Source: Adiantum capillus-veneris
Taxonomy: Eukaryota; Streptophyta; Polypodiopsida; Polypodiales; Pteridaceae
DNA length: 64,000 nt
Direction of reading: 5' to 3'
Assembly: GCA_014529385.2 (NCBI GenBank)
Contig: CM043960.1
Coordinates: 27,113,896-27,177,895 of the forward strand
Every line of letters begins with the position of its first letter. Within the stretch, counting starts at the first letter, position 1. Below the pieces are notes generated by a model that was not told where the DNA came from, ran no database searches, and worked only from the letters and a program-made list of their open reading frames with translations. Positions 45,523 to 56,724 of this stretch are shown in pieces. Position numbers and translations under genes: made by a program.

Positions 45523-48500
45523 TTCCCCCCTTCCTAATTTGGTGGACTTCCTTGTGTGCCGGTGAAGCAAGACACAGTGACATGGTAGAAAACAAGTCCA
45601 TGGAAGAAATGTTGAGCTACAAAACATAAAAACAAGTAATGAGCATCAAAGGCCAACAAGGATACAAAACATGAAGTACAATGAGCTATCATGAAAAGTG
45701 ATTTTTTGTTTCTAAAAGATGGGTTAATCATAGTAAAAAAAGTAAACAACATAAAGCAAATGAACACTCAAACTATCATGAAGATTAGACCACTTGAAAT
45801 TTCAGTTTTATGCATAAAGCACAAGCAATCAATTAAAACCCTAGGCTAATGCAAGGTCATAAACCTACTATCTTAAAAACTATGTGACCAATCTTAATAA
45901 ATCATTCAAGTCTATCATGTCTACGGGCTGTAAAAAAGCTCTTAATCTATTAGTACATTGTCACAGATTTTAGAAGCTCATGGAAGTCTTGTTTTTTGTC
46001 ATTCATTTGAAAAAATTAAGCACAATACAAGGCTACCACCCCAAGAAAGTCTAGGTGCGACTCTCCGCTCCTTGAACCCTCAAGAAGGTGTTCCAAAAGC
46101 CTACTAGCCTACCAAGGTGACGACTAATCCTTATCAGCCCAGGGCATCGATTTAGGGCCTTGCCCAAGCAAGCCAAGGTGATTCCCCTCACCTGCCAAGT
46201 GCCAATAAGGTGCTAGGCCTCACATAGACACAATAAGGTGATAGGACTCACATAGACACAACGTAACATATAAATTTTCTTTTCATGTGTCTAGTAGCAT
46301 TTTTGCTACTTTTTCTTGACACTTTTTGCTTCATTGATTCATTTTTGAGCACTTTATTGCTTCCAACATGAACTTTTTCTTGACACTTTTTGCTTCATTG
46401 ATTCATTTTTTAGCACTTTATTGCTTCCAACATGAGATGCTAATGGCAATTAGACTAAAGAATAAAAGCCTAATCATAGCCCTAGGTCATGTTAAAAATG
46501 AATGGAGTATTAAAACTATCACTAAGAGTCTAGGACTAATGAGAAATTAACCTACATTATCCTAAGGTCAAGGCCAATTACCTATTGATGAGTTAATTTT
46601 CACAAATCAAAGTGTTGAAACTTTAGTATGCCTAGCTTTTGAACATGAAAGAACCATAGCTTAGAAGCAAAAAATTACTTAAGCCAAGCATAGAGAATGG
46701 AGAGATGAAAAAGAGAAAAATCATGGAAGGATTACACCTATTCATGCTCTTTTGAACGTCCTTGAGCAAGCATCCCCTTTGTGTAGAGAAGTCTCTTGAT
46801 CTTTTTATTTGCAAAAGAAGCTGATTTGAAGCTAAGTGTGAACACAAGCTTCAAAGCCTTTTATTGAAAGCCAAAAACCACAAAAACATTAATGAAAACC
46901 TAAAGCTAGGGTCTTGCAAACCTGAATTTGCCAAAGGGAAAAAAATACCTTTGGTTAAGCACAGTGATGCTCTTTCATAGCAAATTTATGCATACACATC
47001 AACAGTGAGAGAGATAAAATGCTTCTACATAAGCAAATTTTGTAATTTTTACCATCTCTCATGCATGATTCAAAGTTGATTAGTTTCTAGCTCAATAAAA
47101 TATGGATTTAAAAACAAGCCAAGAACTAACAAATAAATGCAACTTTGATGAAATTAAGTGGCTCTCGATAGCCGAATTTTACATTTTTAAGCTTTTCAAA
47201 AAGTTGGCTACTAACAACTAGCTCACATGAAATTTTACAATTTTTAGAGCAATCTATGAGCTAGATTGTCTTGGTGCACTTGTCTCGGTGAAGCATGAAT
47301 ATGAAATTTATTCGCTCACAAAGTCAAAGTGTACTTCATCGTTGCTTTACTTGTACATAGCACACGTAGCACACATAGGAAAGGAGAGAAAAAGCAGAGT
47401 ATGAGATTTTGTTTTTGCGAATCTCAATAGCAAGTTATAAAAAATGACAACAAAATCATGCAAACGACAACTCAAAGGGCCACATTTTGAAGATTATTTG
47501 AAAAAATACCATATTATTTTATGACTTCAAAATTTTTTTGAAAAAAAATCCACTTTTAGACATTATAAAAGTCACTTAAGCACTAAAATTAAAAAAACTT
47601 TTCAAAAATCACTACATTTAAGGGATTCCAAAACCTTCACACTTCATTAATGATTCCAAGACAAAATAAATTACAGTAATTGAAAAGGAGAATAATTCCC
47701 CTTGTAATGTCTAGGAGAGATCTTTGAACTTTTGCTTCAACATCTCAATGGTCCTTCTGCGTAAGTGACCAAATTTCTTTAAGTCAAACCCATACACAAG
47801 GATTTCCACATCCTCTAGATTAATTGTGTCCACACAACAAACACTAACCATACCAGTTTAGGCGCCATGCCTCTTTGATGCCCAGCATTGAGTGTTTAGA
47901 AAAAACCAAGGCAAGATCCCCGACATGTTAGCCATGTAGGTTGTTCAATCCCCGACGCACTAACCGTGTAGATGAGCCTAGCAAAAAAGAAGACCTAGGC
48001 CACACCCCCAATCCAGCAAAGCCCCAGGTCAATGACCCTTTTATAGAAGGCTAAGGAATGTAGGCGATCCTAGTCTTGTAGCGACATTTCTATGAGAAAC
48101 ATAACAAATGAGTTTAATCACAATAGAATCTTCCATATGCACAAACAATCTTTTTCAAGCAGTCAGACTATAGAGGGTCTCTACCCTTACACGTCCACCA
48201 TAAACCATCCAAATCACTTCATGATCCAATATAAACCATAATCCAATCACAACACATGGGTGAGCACTCTACCCAACTCAGGGTGATGCACAACCATTCT
48301 TGCAAGACAACTTTAGCATATAACATGGCTGCAAAAATATCGACAACATAACCATATCCAAAAAAAAGATCCAAGAGGCACACCGGCTTCCATAATCAAA
48401 ATCACAACCATAATCCATGAGGGATCTTAGCCCTTGATGATAAATCATATTCACACTAAATCCAACTCCTACACTTGGAGGTTGGCATATCCACTATAAT

Positions 48501-49183
48501 CAAACTAAGCCCACACACATGGCTCTAAAGACATGAACCTTTTATGCACAAAATAAGTTTGACCAGCAACTAAAATGATATCAAAAATCCAATTTTGAAA
48601 ATATCCAATCATGCATAAGTGATGCACCATATCTGCACTTCACCCTTCTAGCACATAGAGCTAGTTTTGACCTACAAAGATGGAGAGCAATCATACACAT
48701 GCACATGAGGCATCCACATCTATCCATGAGTTTCCATATATCATATGATATCATTTCATCAACATAAACATGATGCAAAACAGCTCCAACACTTGGGTCG
48801 ACCATAAACCATATCCTCACTCACACATATACGAAAAACAACTTTTTTGTCATTTTCGGGTGGGGTGCATGCATAACATGCAAATGAATGTGTTTGACCT
48901 CAAAGCAATGCATCAAGACCATATCCATAATATGGAATAACACCTTCTCACATCACTTTGCCCATATGATACTCATGCAACAAATGGGGTAACAAAAAAA
49001 GAAAGCCACTTTATTCATATATGTCCGTACATTTCGGATTGGATAACCATATATCCTCATATAAGTTTATGGACAACTAACAATTGAAATCAACTCACCA
49101 AAACGAACCATAAATCATATATAAACATATCGGTCAACTCACGACGTCATATGATACTTCCCCTTGGTAGCATCCCCACACAT
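45523..49183. other. Internal region of the minus-strand LTR element, no clear genes
   Basis: AT-rich sequence upstream (minus strand) of the polypurine tract. A 64-bp tandem duplication lies at 46310-46437. On the minus strand near 47830-47700 a short open patch reads INLEDVEILVYGFDLKKFGH and RRRTIEMLKQKFKDLS; I do not recognise it. No gag or pol is visible, so the element may be a large non-coding derivative or very old. Confidence 0.4.
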
Positions 49184-49188
49184 GTAGG
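49184..49188. other. Target-site duplication GTAGG, left
   Basis: Identical to 59521-59525, flanking the Tat element. Confidence 0.9.
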
Positions 49189-50704
49189 TGATAGCGGGAA
49201 AAAGAGCAGTGCAATCGGGTGGCCTCTGTACTCGTGCACACTCCACAAACCACGCCTCATGCAAACAAGCAAAGAACAAAACAAAGGGGGCACCACCCTA
49301 AATTAAGAGGTTTAGGGACCTCACACATAGTGCACATAGGCAAGTGAGACTTCTGGCATTATGATGGCATCAAAACATATGGTAAAACACATAGAAACGA
49401 AGCTTAGGGACCTTATGTAGCATATATATACACAAGACATCAGCTTAACAATACAACGACATCTGATCATACATAACAAGGATATAGAGAAGCAAGCCAA
49501 GGATGGCATAATCCCTTGTCAAAAACAATCAACCCAGCAAGTAGGTATGATCCTACTAGCAACACATCAATACCTTAGAGAATGATGGCGAGGATGGTGG
49601 CCATGGAGCATGAGAGAAGACTCCTTATTTAGGTTTTAGGGCTAGTAATGTAGCATACTAGAGGGAGAGAGAGAGAGAGGGAGAGAGAGTAGAGCTCCAT
49701 CCATAGCTCCTCGTTGTGAGCAATGTCGTCATAGCTTCGTTGCTTGGTGAAGTGGGTGAAGTGTTGGTTTTGAGTGAGAGAAGGCCTCCTTATATAGGTT
49801 TCTGAGAGGGTTTAGGATAAGGGATAAACATGCTTAAATCCGCTGATTGGGGTTACTTTTTGCTTAGGGTGGTCAACAGATTGAGGTCACCTGATATGTC
49901 ACCATCAAGATATTCTCTAGAGTGATGTGAGAGGGGAGGGTAAATGCTGATTTTTCTGATTGTGACACATGGGGATAAGGCCTTGACCAGCATTTAAGAG
50001 CAGGTAAGGTGGCTGTTGAAACTGGAGGTTCTGCACATGTTAGGGGGGGACCTGCTGGGTCCTCCTGAATATCAAATTCTCAAAAAATCCTCAACCATGG
50101 CTTCTTTTGACATGTGTTCTTTCAAAAAATCAGCATGTCTCTTTTCAACTCAAAAGTCTTTATCCCTGTTGACTCACCTTTACCATAAGATTTTCCCCTT
50201 TTCTCCTCCTGTAACTGCATTGTTGATGCCCAATCACTTCTTCTAGTAACAGTGAACTGTTACCTACCAAATACTTATGGTGCAGTAAAAAATATTTACC
50301 ATGGGTAAAAAAAGTTACTGTAGGTAAAAAGTGATTTGTATTTACCATGTAGGTGAAAAATATTTACTGTAGGTAAAAAATATTTACTGTGGTAAAAAAT
50401 ATTTACTGTCGGTAAAAAAGTGAAAACGGAGTATGCTGTGCTGTGAGTCCACACGAACATCCTCGTGTAAATTTCACTAGAAATTCACACCTAGAATGGG
50501 CTATTCTGTAAGATATAGGTTGTAGGCATGCATAAGAGCTCGTTCCCACGTATCTTCTGTCCATGGCACTTTTTACTCTTTGGTGCTTGTGAAGTAGATT
50601 TTTCTTCTTTTTCGAGATCCCTTGGACTAGAGTATCCTCATCTCCCCAACAACTGACTGTGCCTTTATTGCATCTTCAGAAGGGGTCCTAAAAACCATGC
50701 ATCA
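49189..50704 (-). repeat. 3' LTR of Tat element
   Basis: 1516 bp, TGATAGCGGG to CATGCATCA on the plus strand. Contains repeated ggtaaaaaatatttac units (50270-50420) and a GA tract at 49663-49689. Frames inside it repeat those of the other LTR and are not genes. Confidence 0.93.
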
Positions 50705-50725
50705 TATAGCCCTCCCCCTTAAGCT
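50705..50725 (-). other. Polypurine tract of Tat element
   Basis: The plus-strand tatagccctcccccttaag is, in antisense, cttaagggggagggctata, just upstream of the 3' LTR; it primes plus-strand DNA synthesis. Confidence 0.85.
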
Positions 50726-51039
50726 AGAGGTATTTGATGCCTCTAGCTGTAGGTTGTGCTACAATAGGGTTCTCTTGAATACTTACCCACCTGGTACCAA
50801 TTGAATTTGCCATGTTACTGCTTTCTTGGCTGATGCACCCTGTTTAGTCCTTTCTGATGAATAATTGTATCCATCCATGACTAACAACTGGTCTCCTAGA
50901 CCCTTGAAAGCCATACTCCATCCATTGTCAATATCCGCTTTCACTGGTAGCATTCTCTTTTTTTCTTTTTTTCTTCTCTTTTTTTCCTTTTTCCTTTTTT
51001 TGTTTTGTTTTTGAAACGACTATGTACATGATTGTTACC

Positions 51040-52260
51040 TTAGTTGGAGCTCGAATATGATGAGCTCTCCTCTGAACCATCCTTAGCATTGATTTCACCA
51101 GCATATGGCTGTGAAAGACGACATTGGTAGGCCTTCAATCGCCAACCATTTACCGGGGTCTGATGTACCTTACCATCTAGGTCACCTAGTTGGTAACTAC
51201 CATTTGAGAACCTCTGTATCACTACAAAAGGGCCTTCCCACTTAAGCAAGAACTTACCATCCTTCCTGCGATCAAAGCGATTGTCGTATCTCAGCACTAA
51301 AGAACCTTCCTTGATACCTTTCTTGACAAGGTTGCGATTGAACTTCTTTCGTTTCTTCTCTGCCTGGGCTGCATAGTACTTCACTGCTGACTCTCGATCT
51401 AGCCCTAACCTCTCCAAATCGATGATTCTTCCTTCCACCTGCTTCTCTTGACTATCCTCTTGATGTGCTTTTAGAACTCGGAGGCTCGCTAGCTCCACTT
51501 GTATAGGCAATAGTGCCTCTTGCCCGTAAACCAAGTGAAAAGGTGTATACCCCAAGGATGTTTTAAAGGATGTTCTGTAGGCCCAAAGTGCTGCATCTAG
51601 GTGTTTGTCCCATGCCTTAGGATGTAAAGGCACTTGCTTAGTGATGATTTTACATATAAGACCATTTACCTTTTCCACAAGACCATTGCACTGAGGGTAG
51701 TATGGTGTAGAGTGCCTGCGCTTGATTTTTAACTTGCTCATCAATTGCCCGACTAAATCAGCTCAAAATCCCGGTCCCCTATCCGAGAGAATCTCCAAAG
51801 GTGTGCCAAAACGGCAACAAAGGCATTCAAAAATGAAATCACTCATGTCCTTGGCTGTGATGCGCTTTGTGGGACGAGCTTCTGCCCATCTGGTCATGTA
51901 CTCCACCCCCATAATGATGTATTCCTTCCCTGATTGAGTGCAAGGTAGTGGCCCTATTGCATCTATCCCCCATTTTTCAAATGGCCCATAGGTTTTGATT
52001 GGATGCTGATTTTCATGGGTAAGACGCCTTGGTCCAGCTTTTTGGCAAACCTCACATGTGCGGCACCAATGTTGTACATCTCGATGGAGGCTTGGCCACG
52101 TGAACCCTGCTTGTAAAATCTTTCTGCTAGTAATCTCTTGTGCAAAGTGGCCACCACACACACTTTCATGACAACTAAACAAAATATCCTTTATCTCTTG
52201 GGATGCAGGAACTCTCCTTAAGACAGCATCTTTCCCTCTACAATACAAGTCCTCATTCAC
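51040..52260 (-). pseudogene. Tat element integrase (one in-frame stop)
   Basis: The HHCC zinc region shows HESVCGGH and CRTCEVC; the core has WGIDAIGPL (first Asp), GVEYMTRWAEARP (Glu where Asp is usual) and QCNGLVEKVN (Glu). The C-terminus includes LRYDNRFDRRKDGKF, WEGPFVVIQRFSNGSYQLG and ends SYSSSN. A TGA at 51763-51765, probably from CGA, splits the otherwise open frame. The second catalytic position (VEY for VDY) is worth checking in relatives. Confidence 0.9.
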
Positions 52261-52680
52261 TAAGCTATAGCTGGTAGCCTTTTTGGGATGCAGGAACTCT
52301 CCTTAAGATAGCATCTTTCCCTCTACAATACAAGTCCTCATTCACTAAACAAAATATCCTTTATCTCTTGGGATGCAGGAACTCTCCTTAAGATAGCATC
52401 TTTCCCTCTACAATACAAGTCCTCATTCACTAAACAAAATATCCTTTATCTCTTGGGATGCAGGAACTATCCTTAAGACAGCATCTTTCCCTCGATGGAG
52501 GCTTGGCCACGTGAACCCTGCTTGTAAAATCTTTCTGCTAGTAATCTCTTGTGCAAAGTGGCCACCACACACACCTTCATGACAACTAAACAAAATATCC
52601 TTTATCTCTTGGGATGCAGGAACTCTCCTTAAGACAGCATCTTTCCCTCTACAATACAAGTCCTCATTCACTAAGCTATA
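52196..52680 (-). repeat. Tandem duplication in the integrase N-terminal region
   Basis: Five copies of a segment gggatgcaggaactctcctt...tcattcacta (80-90 bp) occur at 52200-52680, two followed by longer duplicated pieces that include the HHCC coding region. The duplicated coding block is KDAVLR(R/I)VPASQEIKDILF. The duplication ends the frame at 52423. Replication slippage or template jumping during reverse transcription could cause it. Confidence 0.85.
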
Positions 52681-52830
52681 GCTGGTAGCCTTTTTTGCCA
52701 ACCACCTACGTTCACTTTTACTCATACCAGAGGGTGCTTCACAATGCTCAAGAAAGTAAAGTAAATCATGCAGCTCCTCCTTTCCCTGGTATAAAGGACT
52801 TTTCACAAGGATAGCACCTACTATGAGAGT
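52423..52830 (-). pseudogene. Integrase start of Tat element (duplicated copy)
   Basis: Continues the pol frame after the TAA at 52831: SPLYQGKEELHDLLYFLEHC, SKSERRWLAKKATSYSLV, NEDLYCRGKDAVLRRVP, then the HHCC half and a second KDAVLRIVP copy before a stop at 52423-52425. It is the original N-terminus, with the internal duplication separating it from the rest. Confidence 0.85.
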
Positions 52831-54906
52831 TTATAGTTCTTCACCTGCTAAGGCATCTGCTTCTCGATTTTGATCTCTAGGTACAAAGTGCACTCGAACT
52901 TCTTTAAAACCCTTCAACAAGGCCTTTGCTTCCCTCATCTTAACAGACAATTTGTCATTTTTACAGGCCCATACACCAACCATTTGCTTAACAATCAACA
53001 TGGAGTCACCAAAAACATTTAGCTTTGTGATGCCCTGAGAAAGACAATATTGCAACCCTAAAACAAGGGCATGGTACTCTGCCTCATTGTTAGAATGAAC
53101 CTCTTTTAGATGAAACCCTTTTGCAAAGATCTTCTCCTTCTTTGGACCTAATATTACTATGCCTGCTGATGCCTTGTCTTTGGTCCTCTTGTAAGCCCCA
53201 TCAAAATACAGACTGTGTGCTCCCAGTAGAACTTCAGGCTCCGGGATAGGCGGTACCTTACTAGGTGCCTCTTTCTTGGCCTTCTCATAACACCTTTGTG
53301 TGAGGACATCTGCCAAACAAGCACGGGTGGAATCCTCTACTTGTAGTGTGTAGTCAAACTCTTGAAGCTGCACCACCCACTTTGCTATTCTTTGAGACAA
53401 TTCCATGTGTTGTAGGGCATATGGAAAAACCTCCTCAGTTGTGATCACCACAAATTGTCTCGGAAGTAAGTAAGCCCGAAACTTCTCCACTGCAAACTTA
53501 AGAGCTAGCACCAATTGCTCAGTTGCGCTGAAACCCTTTTCAGCAGCTGTCATCACTCTACTAGAGAAGTAGACTGGTCTCATGAGAGATGTCTTTGGGT
53601 CTTTTTGCATCAAGACAGCTCCTAGAGCTTCTGGACCTACACTAGGATTTACATAGAATAATTCACCCCATGTGGGTTGTAGGACGACAGGCAATGAGCT
53701 CAAAATGGTTTTAACTTCTTGAAAGCACCTTTCACCCTCCTCACTCCATGTCAATGTAGTGTGTTTAGTGAGCTGCTGCAAAGGATAGATTGCCTGAGAA
53801 AGGAGATGTATGAATCGTCCCATGTAGCAAACCTTTTGAATGAAGGAGACTAGTTGCTTCACGTTTGAAGGAGTAGGTAAAGCTAACAATGTCTTTACCT
53901 TTTCAGGGTCAGCCTCAATACCATCTTGAGACACAACATGGCCTAGTAGAGTGACCTTGCTCTCACCTATGTGGCACTTGTCTTTATTCAATTGCCCACC
54001 CAATTGGGCCAGATGGGTGAAACCTTCATCAACCTTGGACAGATGTACTTCCCTAGATCTGTAAATGCAAAAATCATCAATGAAGACTCGTATGGACTTA
54101 CCAAAGTAAGGTTGAAACACCAAGTTCATAAACCTCTGGAAAGTAGCTGGGGCATTAGTTAAACCAAAAGGCATAACTCTATAAGCAAAACACCCCCAAG
54201 GTGTTATGAAGGTAGTCTTTCTTTGGTCTTCATCTGCAATTCTGATTTGGAAGTAGCCTGAGTACCCATCACACACTGTGTACCTTTCATGACCAGCCAC
54301 TTCATTTAGTATTTCATCTTGAAAAGGCAAAGGAAAATGGTCCCTTTTTGTGGTTGCGTTTAGAGGCTTGTAATCCACACATACCCTCCACTTCCCATTT
54401 TTCTTTGGTGCTACCACAACTAGAGACACCCACTTAGAATCTTCCACTGGGTAGATAAATCCTGCCTTGAGTAATCTTTTTACTTCTTTTAAGAGTGCAT
54501 CTTGTTGCACTAGCCCTAATCTCCTTAGCCTTTGCACCACTGGTTTGGCACCTTCCTTTAATTGGATATGGTGTTGGGTTACCGTCACTCCTTTAATGTG
54601 CTCGTAATCAGTTATAAAGAGGCCAGCATGCTTCTTTAGTACCTGCAAATAGGGTTCTCTCTCTTCTTCTAGTAGGTCCTTAGCTAGCATCTCCTCTAAG
54701 CCTGTGGCTTCTTCCTTGTTTAGAGAGTCTTGACCACCTTCTCCTTCTGGGTTTCGCAGTATTATACCCATGACTTCCAAAGAGCTAGCATCCTCCTCAG
54801 ATGACTCATCCTCAGATGAAGAGAAGCTGCTCGTGCTCCATTCATCCATAGAAGTCTCCATCTCTAGGTCTTGTTGTCTACCCTGCTTCATGTCATACAC
54901 AATTTT
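52831..54906 (-). CDS. Tat element RT with two RNase H domains
   Basis: An open frame of about 690 codons. RT motifs: DSKWVSLVVVAPKKNGKWRV, YSGYFQIRIADED, RVMPFGLTNAPATFQRFMN and VFIDDFCIY (the catalytic pair in IDD). The first RNase H follows with ALGAVLMQKDPKTS, SATEQLVLALKFAVEKFRA and DYTLQVEDSTRACLADVL. A second RNase H of the plant/archaeal type begins at LYFDGAYKRTKDKASAGIV and includes HSNNEAEYHALVLGLQ, FGDSMLIVKQMVG and VPRDQNREADALA. The frame is intact, ends TAA at 52831-52833 and is preceded by TAA at 54907-54909. No ATG is needed if it is made as a polyprotein. Confidence 0.92.
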   Translation of the reverse strand, partial: KIVYDMKQGRQQDLEMETSMDEWSTSSFSSSEDESSEEDASSLEVMGIILRNPEGEGGQDSLNKEEATGLEEMLAKDLLEEEREPYLQVLKKHAGLFITDYEHIKGVTVTQHHIQLKEGAKPVVQRLRRLGLVQQDALLKEVKRLLKAGFIYPVEDSKWVSLVVVAPKKNGKWRVCVDYKPLNATTKRDHFPLPFQDEILNEVAGHERYTVCDGYSGYFQIRIADEDQRKTTFITPWGCFAYRVMPFGLTNAPATFQRFMNLVFQPYFGKSIRVFIDDFCIYRSREVHLSKVDEGFTHLAQLGGQLNKDKCHIGESKVTLLGHVVSQDGIEADPEKVKTLLALPTPSNVKQLVSFIQKVCYMGRFIHLLSQAIYPLQQLTKHTTLTWSEEGERCFQEVKTILSSLPVVLQPTWGELFYVNPSVGPEALGAVLMQKDPKTSLMRPVYFSSRVMTAAEKGFSATEQLVLALKFAVEKFRAYLLPRQFVVITTEEVFPYALQHMELSQRIAKWVVQLQEFDYTLQVEDSTRACLADVLTQRCYEKAKKEAPSKVPPIPEPEVLLGAHSLYFDGAYKRTKDKASAGIVILGPKKEKIFAKGFHLKEVHSNNEAEYHALVLGLQYCLSQGITKLNVFGDSMLIVKQMVGVWACKNDKLSVKMREAKALLKGFKEVRVHFVPRDQNREADALAGEEL

Positions 54907-55239
54907 TTATTGCTTGCCACCTACCTTATGATTTGGTCGCAACTCAAGGGAACCTGTCTCCCAATCTTGCCTAGCTTTCATAGCCATAAGCCAAGGTCTT
55001 CCAAGGATTAGCGGATAGCCCTCCCCCTTAGTTGGGATCACATAAGCATCAATTGAGATTGCCACACCAAAAGCTGAAACGTCCACTCCATTAACCTTTC
55101 CCACACAAGCCACCCTTACATTATTTGCCATCTTAGCTTGTAAGGAAGTTTGCTCGTTTACTTCCAAACCCAACCTGTGCATTAATTTCTCTGTCATAAC
55201 ACAAATCTCGGCTCCACCATCTACGTACACATTGGAGAT
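54907..55239 (-). CDS. Tat element aspartic protease
   Basis: NVYVDGGAEICVMTEKLMHR holds the catalytic Asp; the motif is DGG where D-S/T-G is usual. KVNGVDVSAFGVAISI and LILGRPWLMAMKARQDWETG complete the retropepsin fold. Same frame as gag and RT. It is bounded by TGA (55240-55242) upstream and TAA (54907-54909) downstream. The start of the open segment is not an ATG, consistent with readthrough or polyprotein synthesis. Confidence 0.85.
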   Translation of the reverse strand: MSNVYVDGGAEICVMTEKLMHRLGLEVNEQTSLQAKMANNVRVACVGKVNGVDVSAFGVAISIDAYVIPTKGEGYPLILGRPWLMAMKARQDWETGSLELRPNHKVGGKQ

Positions 55240-56645
55240 TCACTGACTCTTAATCTCTGCATCAATGACTGGCACGATATCCTTCATGCCTCTTGCACTA
55301 ATAGACCCAACTGACTTTGCCTTAGCCCTCCTGGTGCTGACCATCTTAGACCAGGTTCTACGCATCTTTGGGGAAAGGTGGAGGAGTTGCTGCCATGAAA
55401 TCTTTGGTCCTTGCTTACTCATATCTGCTACCAGGTTGTAAGGTATGGATCCTACCCCAAGTGGAAAGTCTTCTACTCCTATGTGCCTCCTTGACCTACT
55501 CTTCCTTTTCTTGTCTCCTATCACTTGGGAGGAACCCTCATTCCCTTTATCCGGCTCTGAAGCTTCCATTTCATCAGTTCTTTGTCTCCTAACTCTCTTT
55601 ATTGGCATGGCAAAAACTTCCTCCATTTTTTCTTTCCCTTTATCCTTACCATTGTCAAGACTTATGATAGAGACAACCCTGTCCTCCCCTCCCGATGGTA
55701 GTGGAGGGATCTCTGCTGGTGCTTGTGGTGGTGGAGGAGGGGGTCTCAATATTTGGATTGGTGGAGCCACGTGTGCATTTTGTCCATTTAGTGGCCTAGC
55801 TCTAAGAGGAGTGACTTGTTGGCGAGGAGGCCGTTTTTGATTACCATTTCCTTGATAGCGTCGTGGATGGGGGCAATAATACATGCCGTGACCTACCTCT
55901 CCACAGTTGTAGCAAATGTACTCACGTGCTTGCCTTTGTCCTTCTTGTCTATTTCGTTCATTTCCTGGTTGGGGAGCCCTTACACCTTGAACCAGATTGA
56001 TGGACAGGCTCTCTAGTTGATTGGTGATTTGTTGAAGTAATTCTTGTTGAGAGGACTCTTGGTCTGTTGCTCCTGTCCCTGCTACTACCCTTGCCGTAGG
56101 TTGAGCTAGCGGTGGAGGCTCCATTCCCCCTTGTAGTTGAGCTTGGAATTTTAACTTCCTATCCTTCTCCCTTGCATAAGTCATAGCTTTATCAAAGGTA
56201 TCTGAGAATTTACCTTTTACCTTTTCTCGAAGGATGGGGTAAAGCCCTGCCAGGAAACAGTCCTTCTTTAGGCATTCTGGGGCCCTTTCTCCTTCACCTA
56301 GTGATGCACACCATTTCTCCCACAGGTTGGAAAACTTTCCTTCATAGCTTCTATAGTCATTGGGTGATGTTTGGCGTAGCTCTAAGAGCTGTCTCCATAT
56401 CTCCTCTGGAGGCTCATGGCGGCGAAATTCTTCGATGAAGGCCATCTTTAAGGACTCCTAGTCTCTTCTTTCTTCAGGTGCCAAAGTTTGATACCATAAT
56501 TTTGCACCTTCCCTCAAGACCAAAGGAAAGCCCTTAACTTAGTAGCTTCCTCATCCCTTCCCGATACCAGAAAGGCCATTTTCAAATTATCCAAAAAGTC
56601 TGGAGCAACCTCCCCAGGCTTACCATAAAAATTAGGGAAGGCCAT
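55240..56645 (-). pseudogene. Tat element gag
   Basis: Gag starts at ATG 56645 (MAFPNFYGKPGEVAPDFLDN), shifts frame near 56530, meets a TAG at 56458-56460 (probably from TGG) and then stays open for 401 codons to TGA 55240. The capsid region includes YRSYEGKFSNLWEKWCASLG and ECLKKDCFLAGLYPILREKV. A CCHC knuckle CYNCGEVGHGMYYC lies near 55890, followed by a Pro-rich stretch and a basic region (KKRKSRSRR). It packages RNA in the element's particles. Confidence 0.88.
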
Positions 56646-56724
56646 AAGTGAGAGAGTAAACAGCTCCAATTTATTTTAAAATAGAGTATGGTAATTACAA
56701 TTTGGAGCTTTAGCACAACTTAGC

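Noticed and set aside
49321-49509. 62-residue minus-strand frame found twice (also 58142-58330)
   Set aside because: It is LTR sequence repeated because both LTRs contain it; not a gene.
55368-55840. Plus-strand frames over gag
   Set aside because: Antisense of the Pro-rich part of gag, whose minus-strand frame contains the CCHC knuckle.
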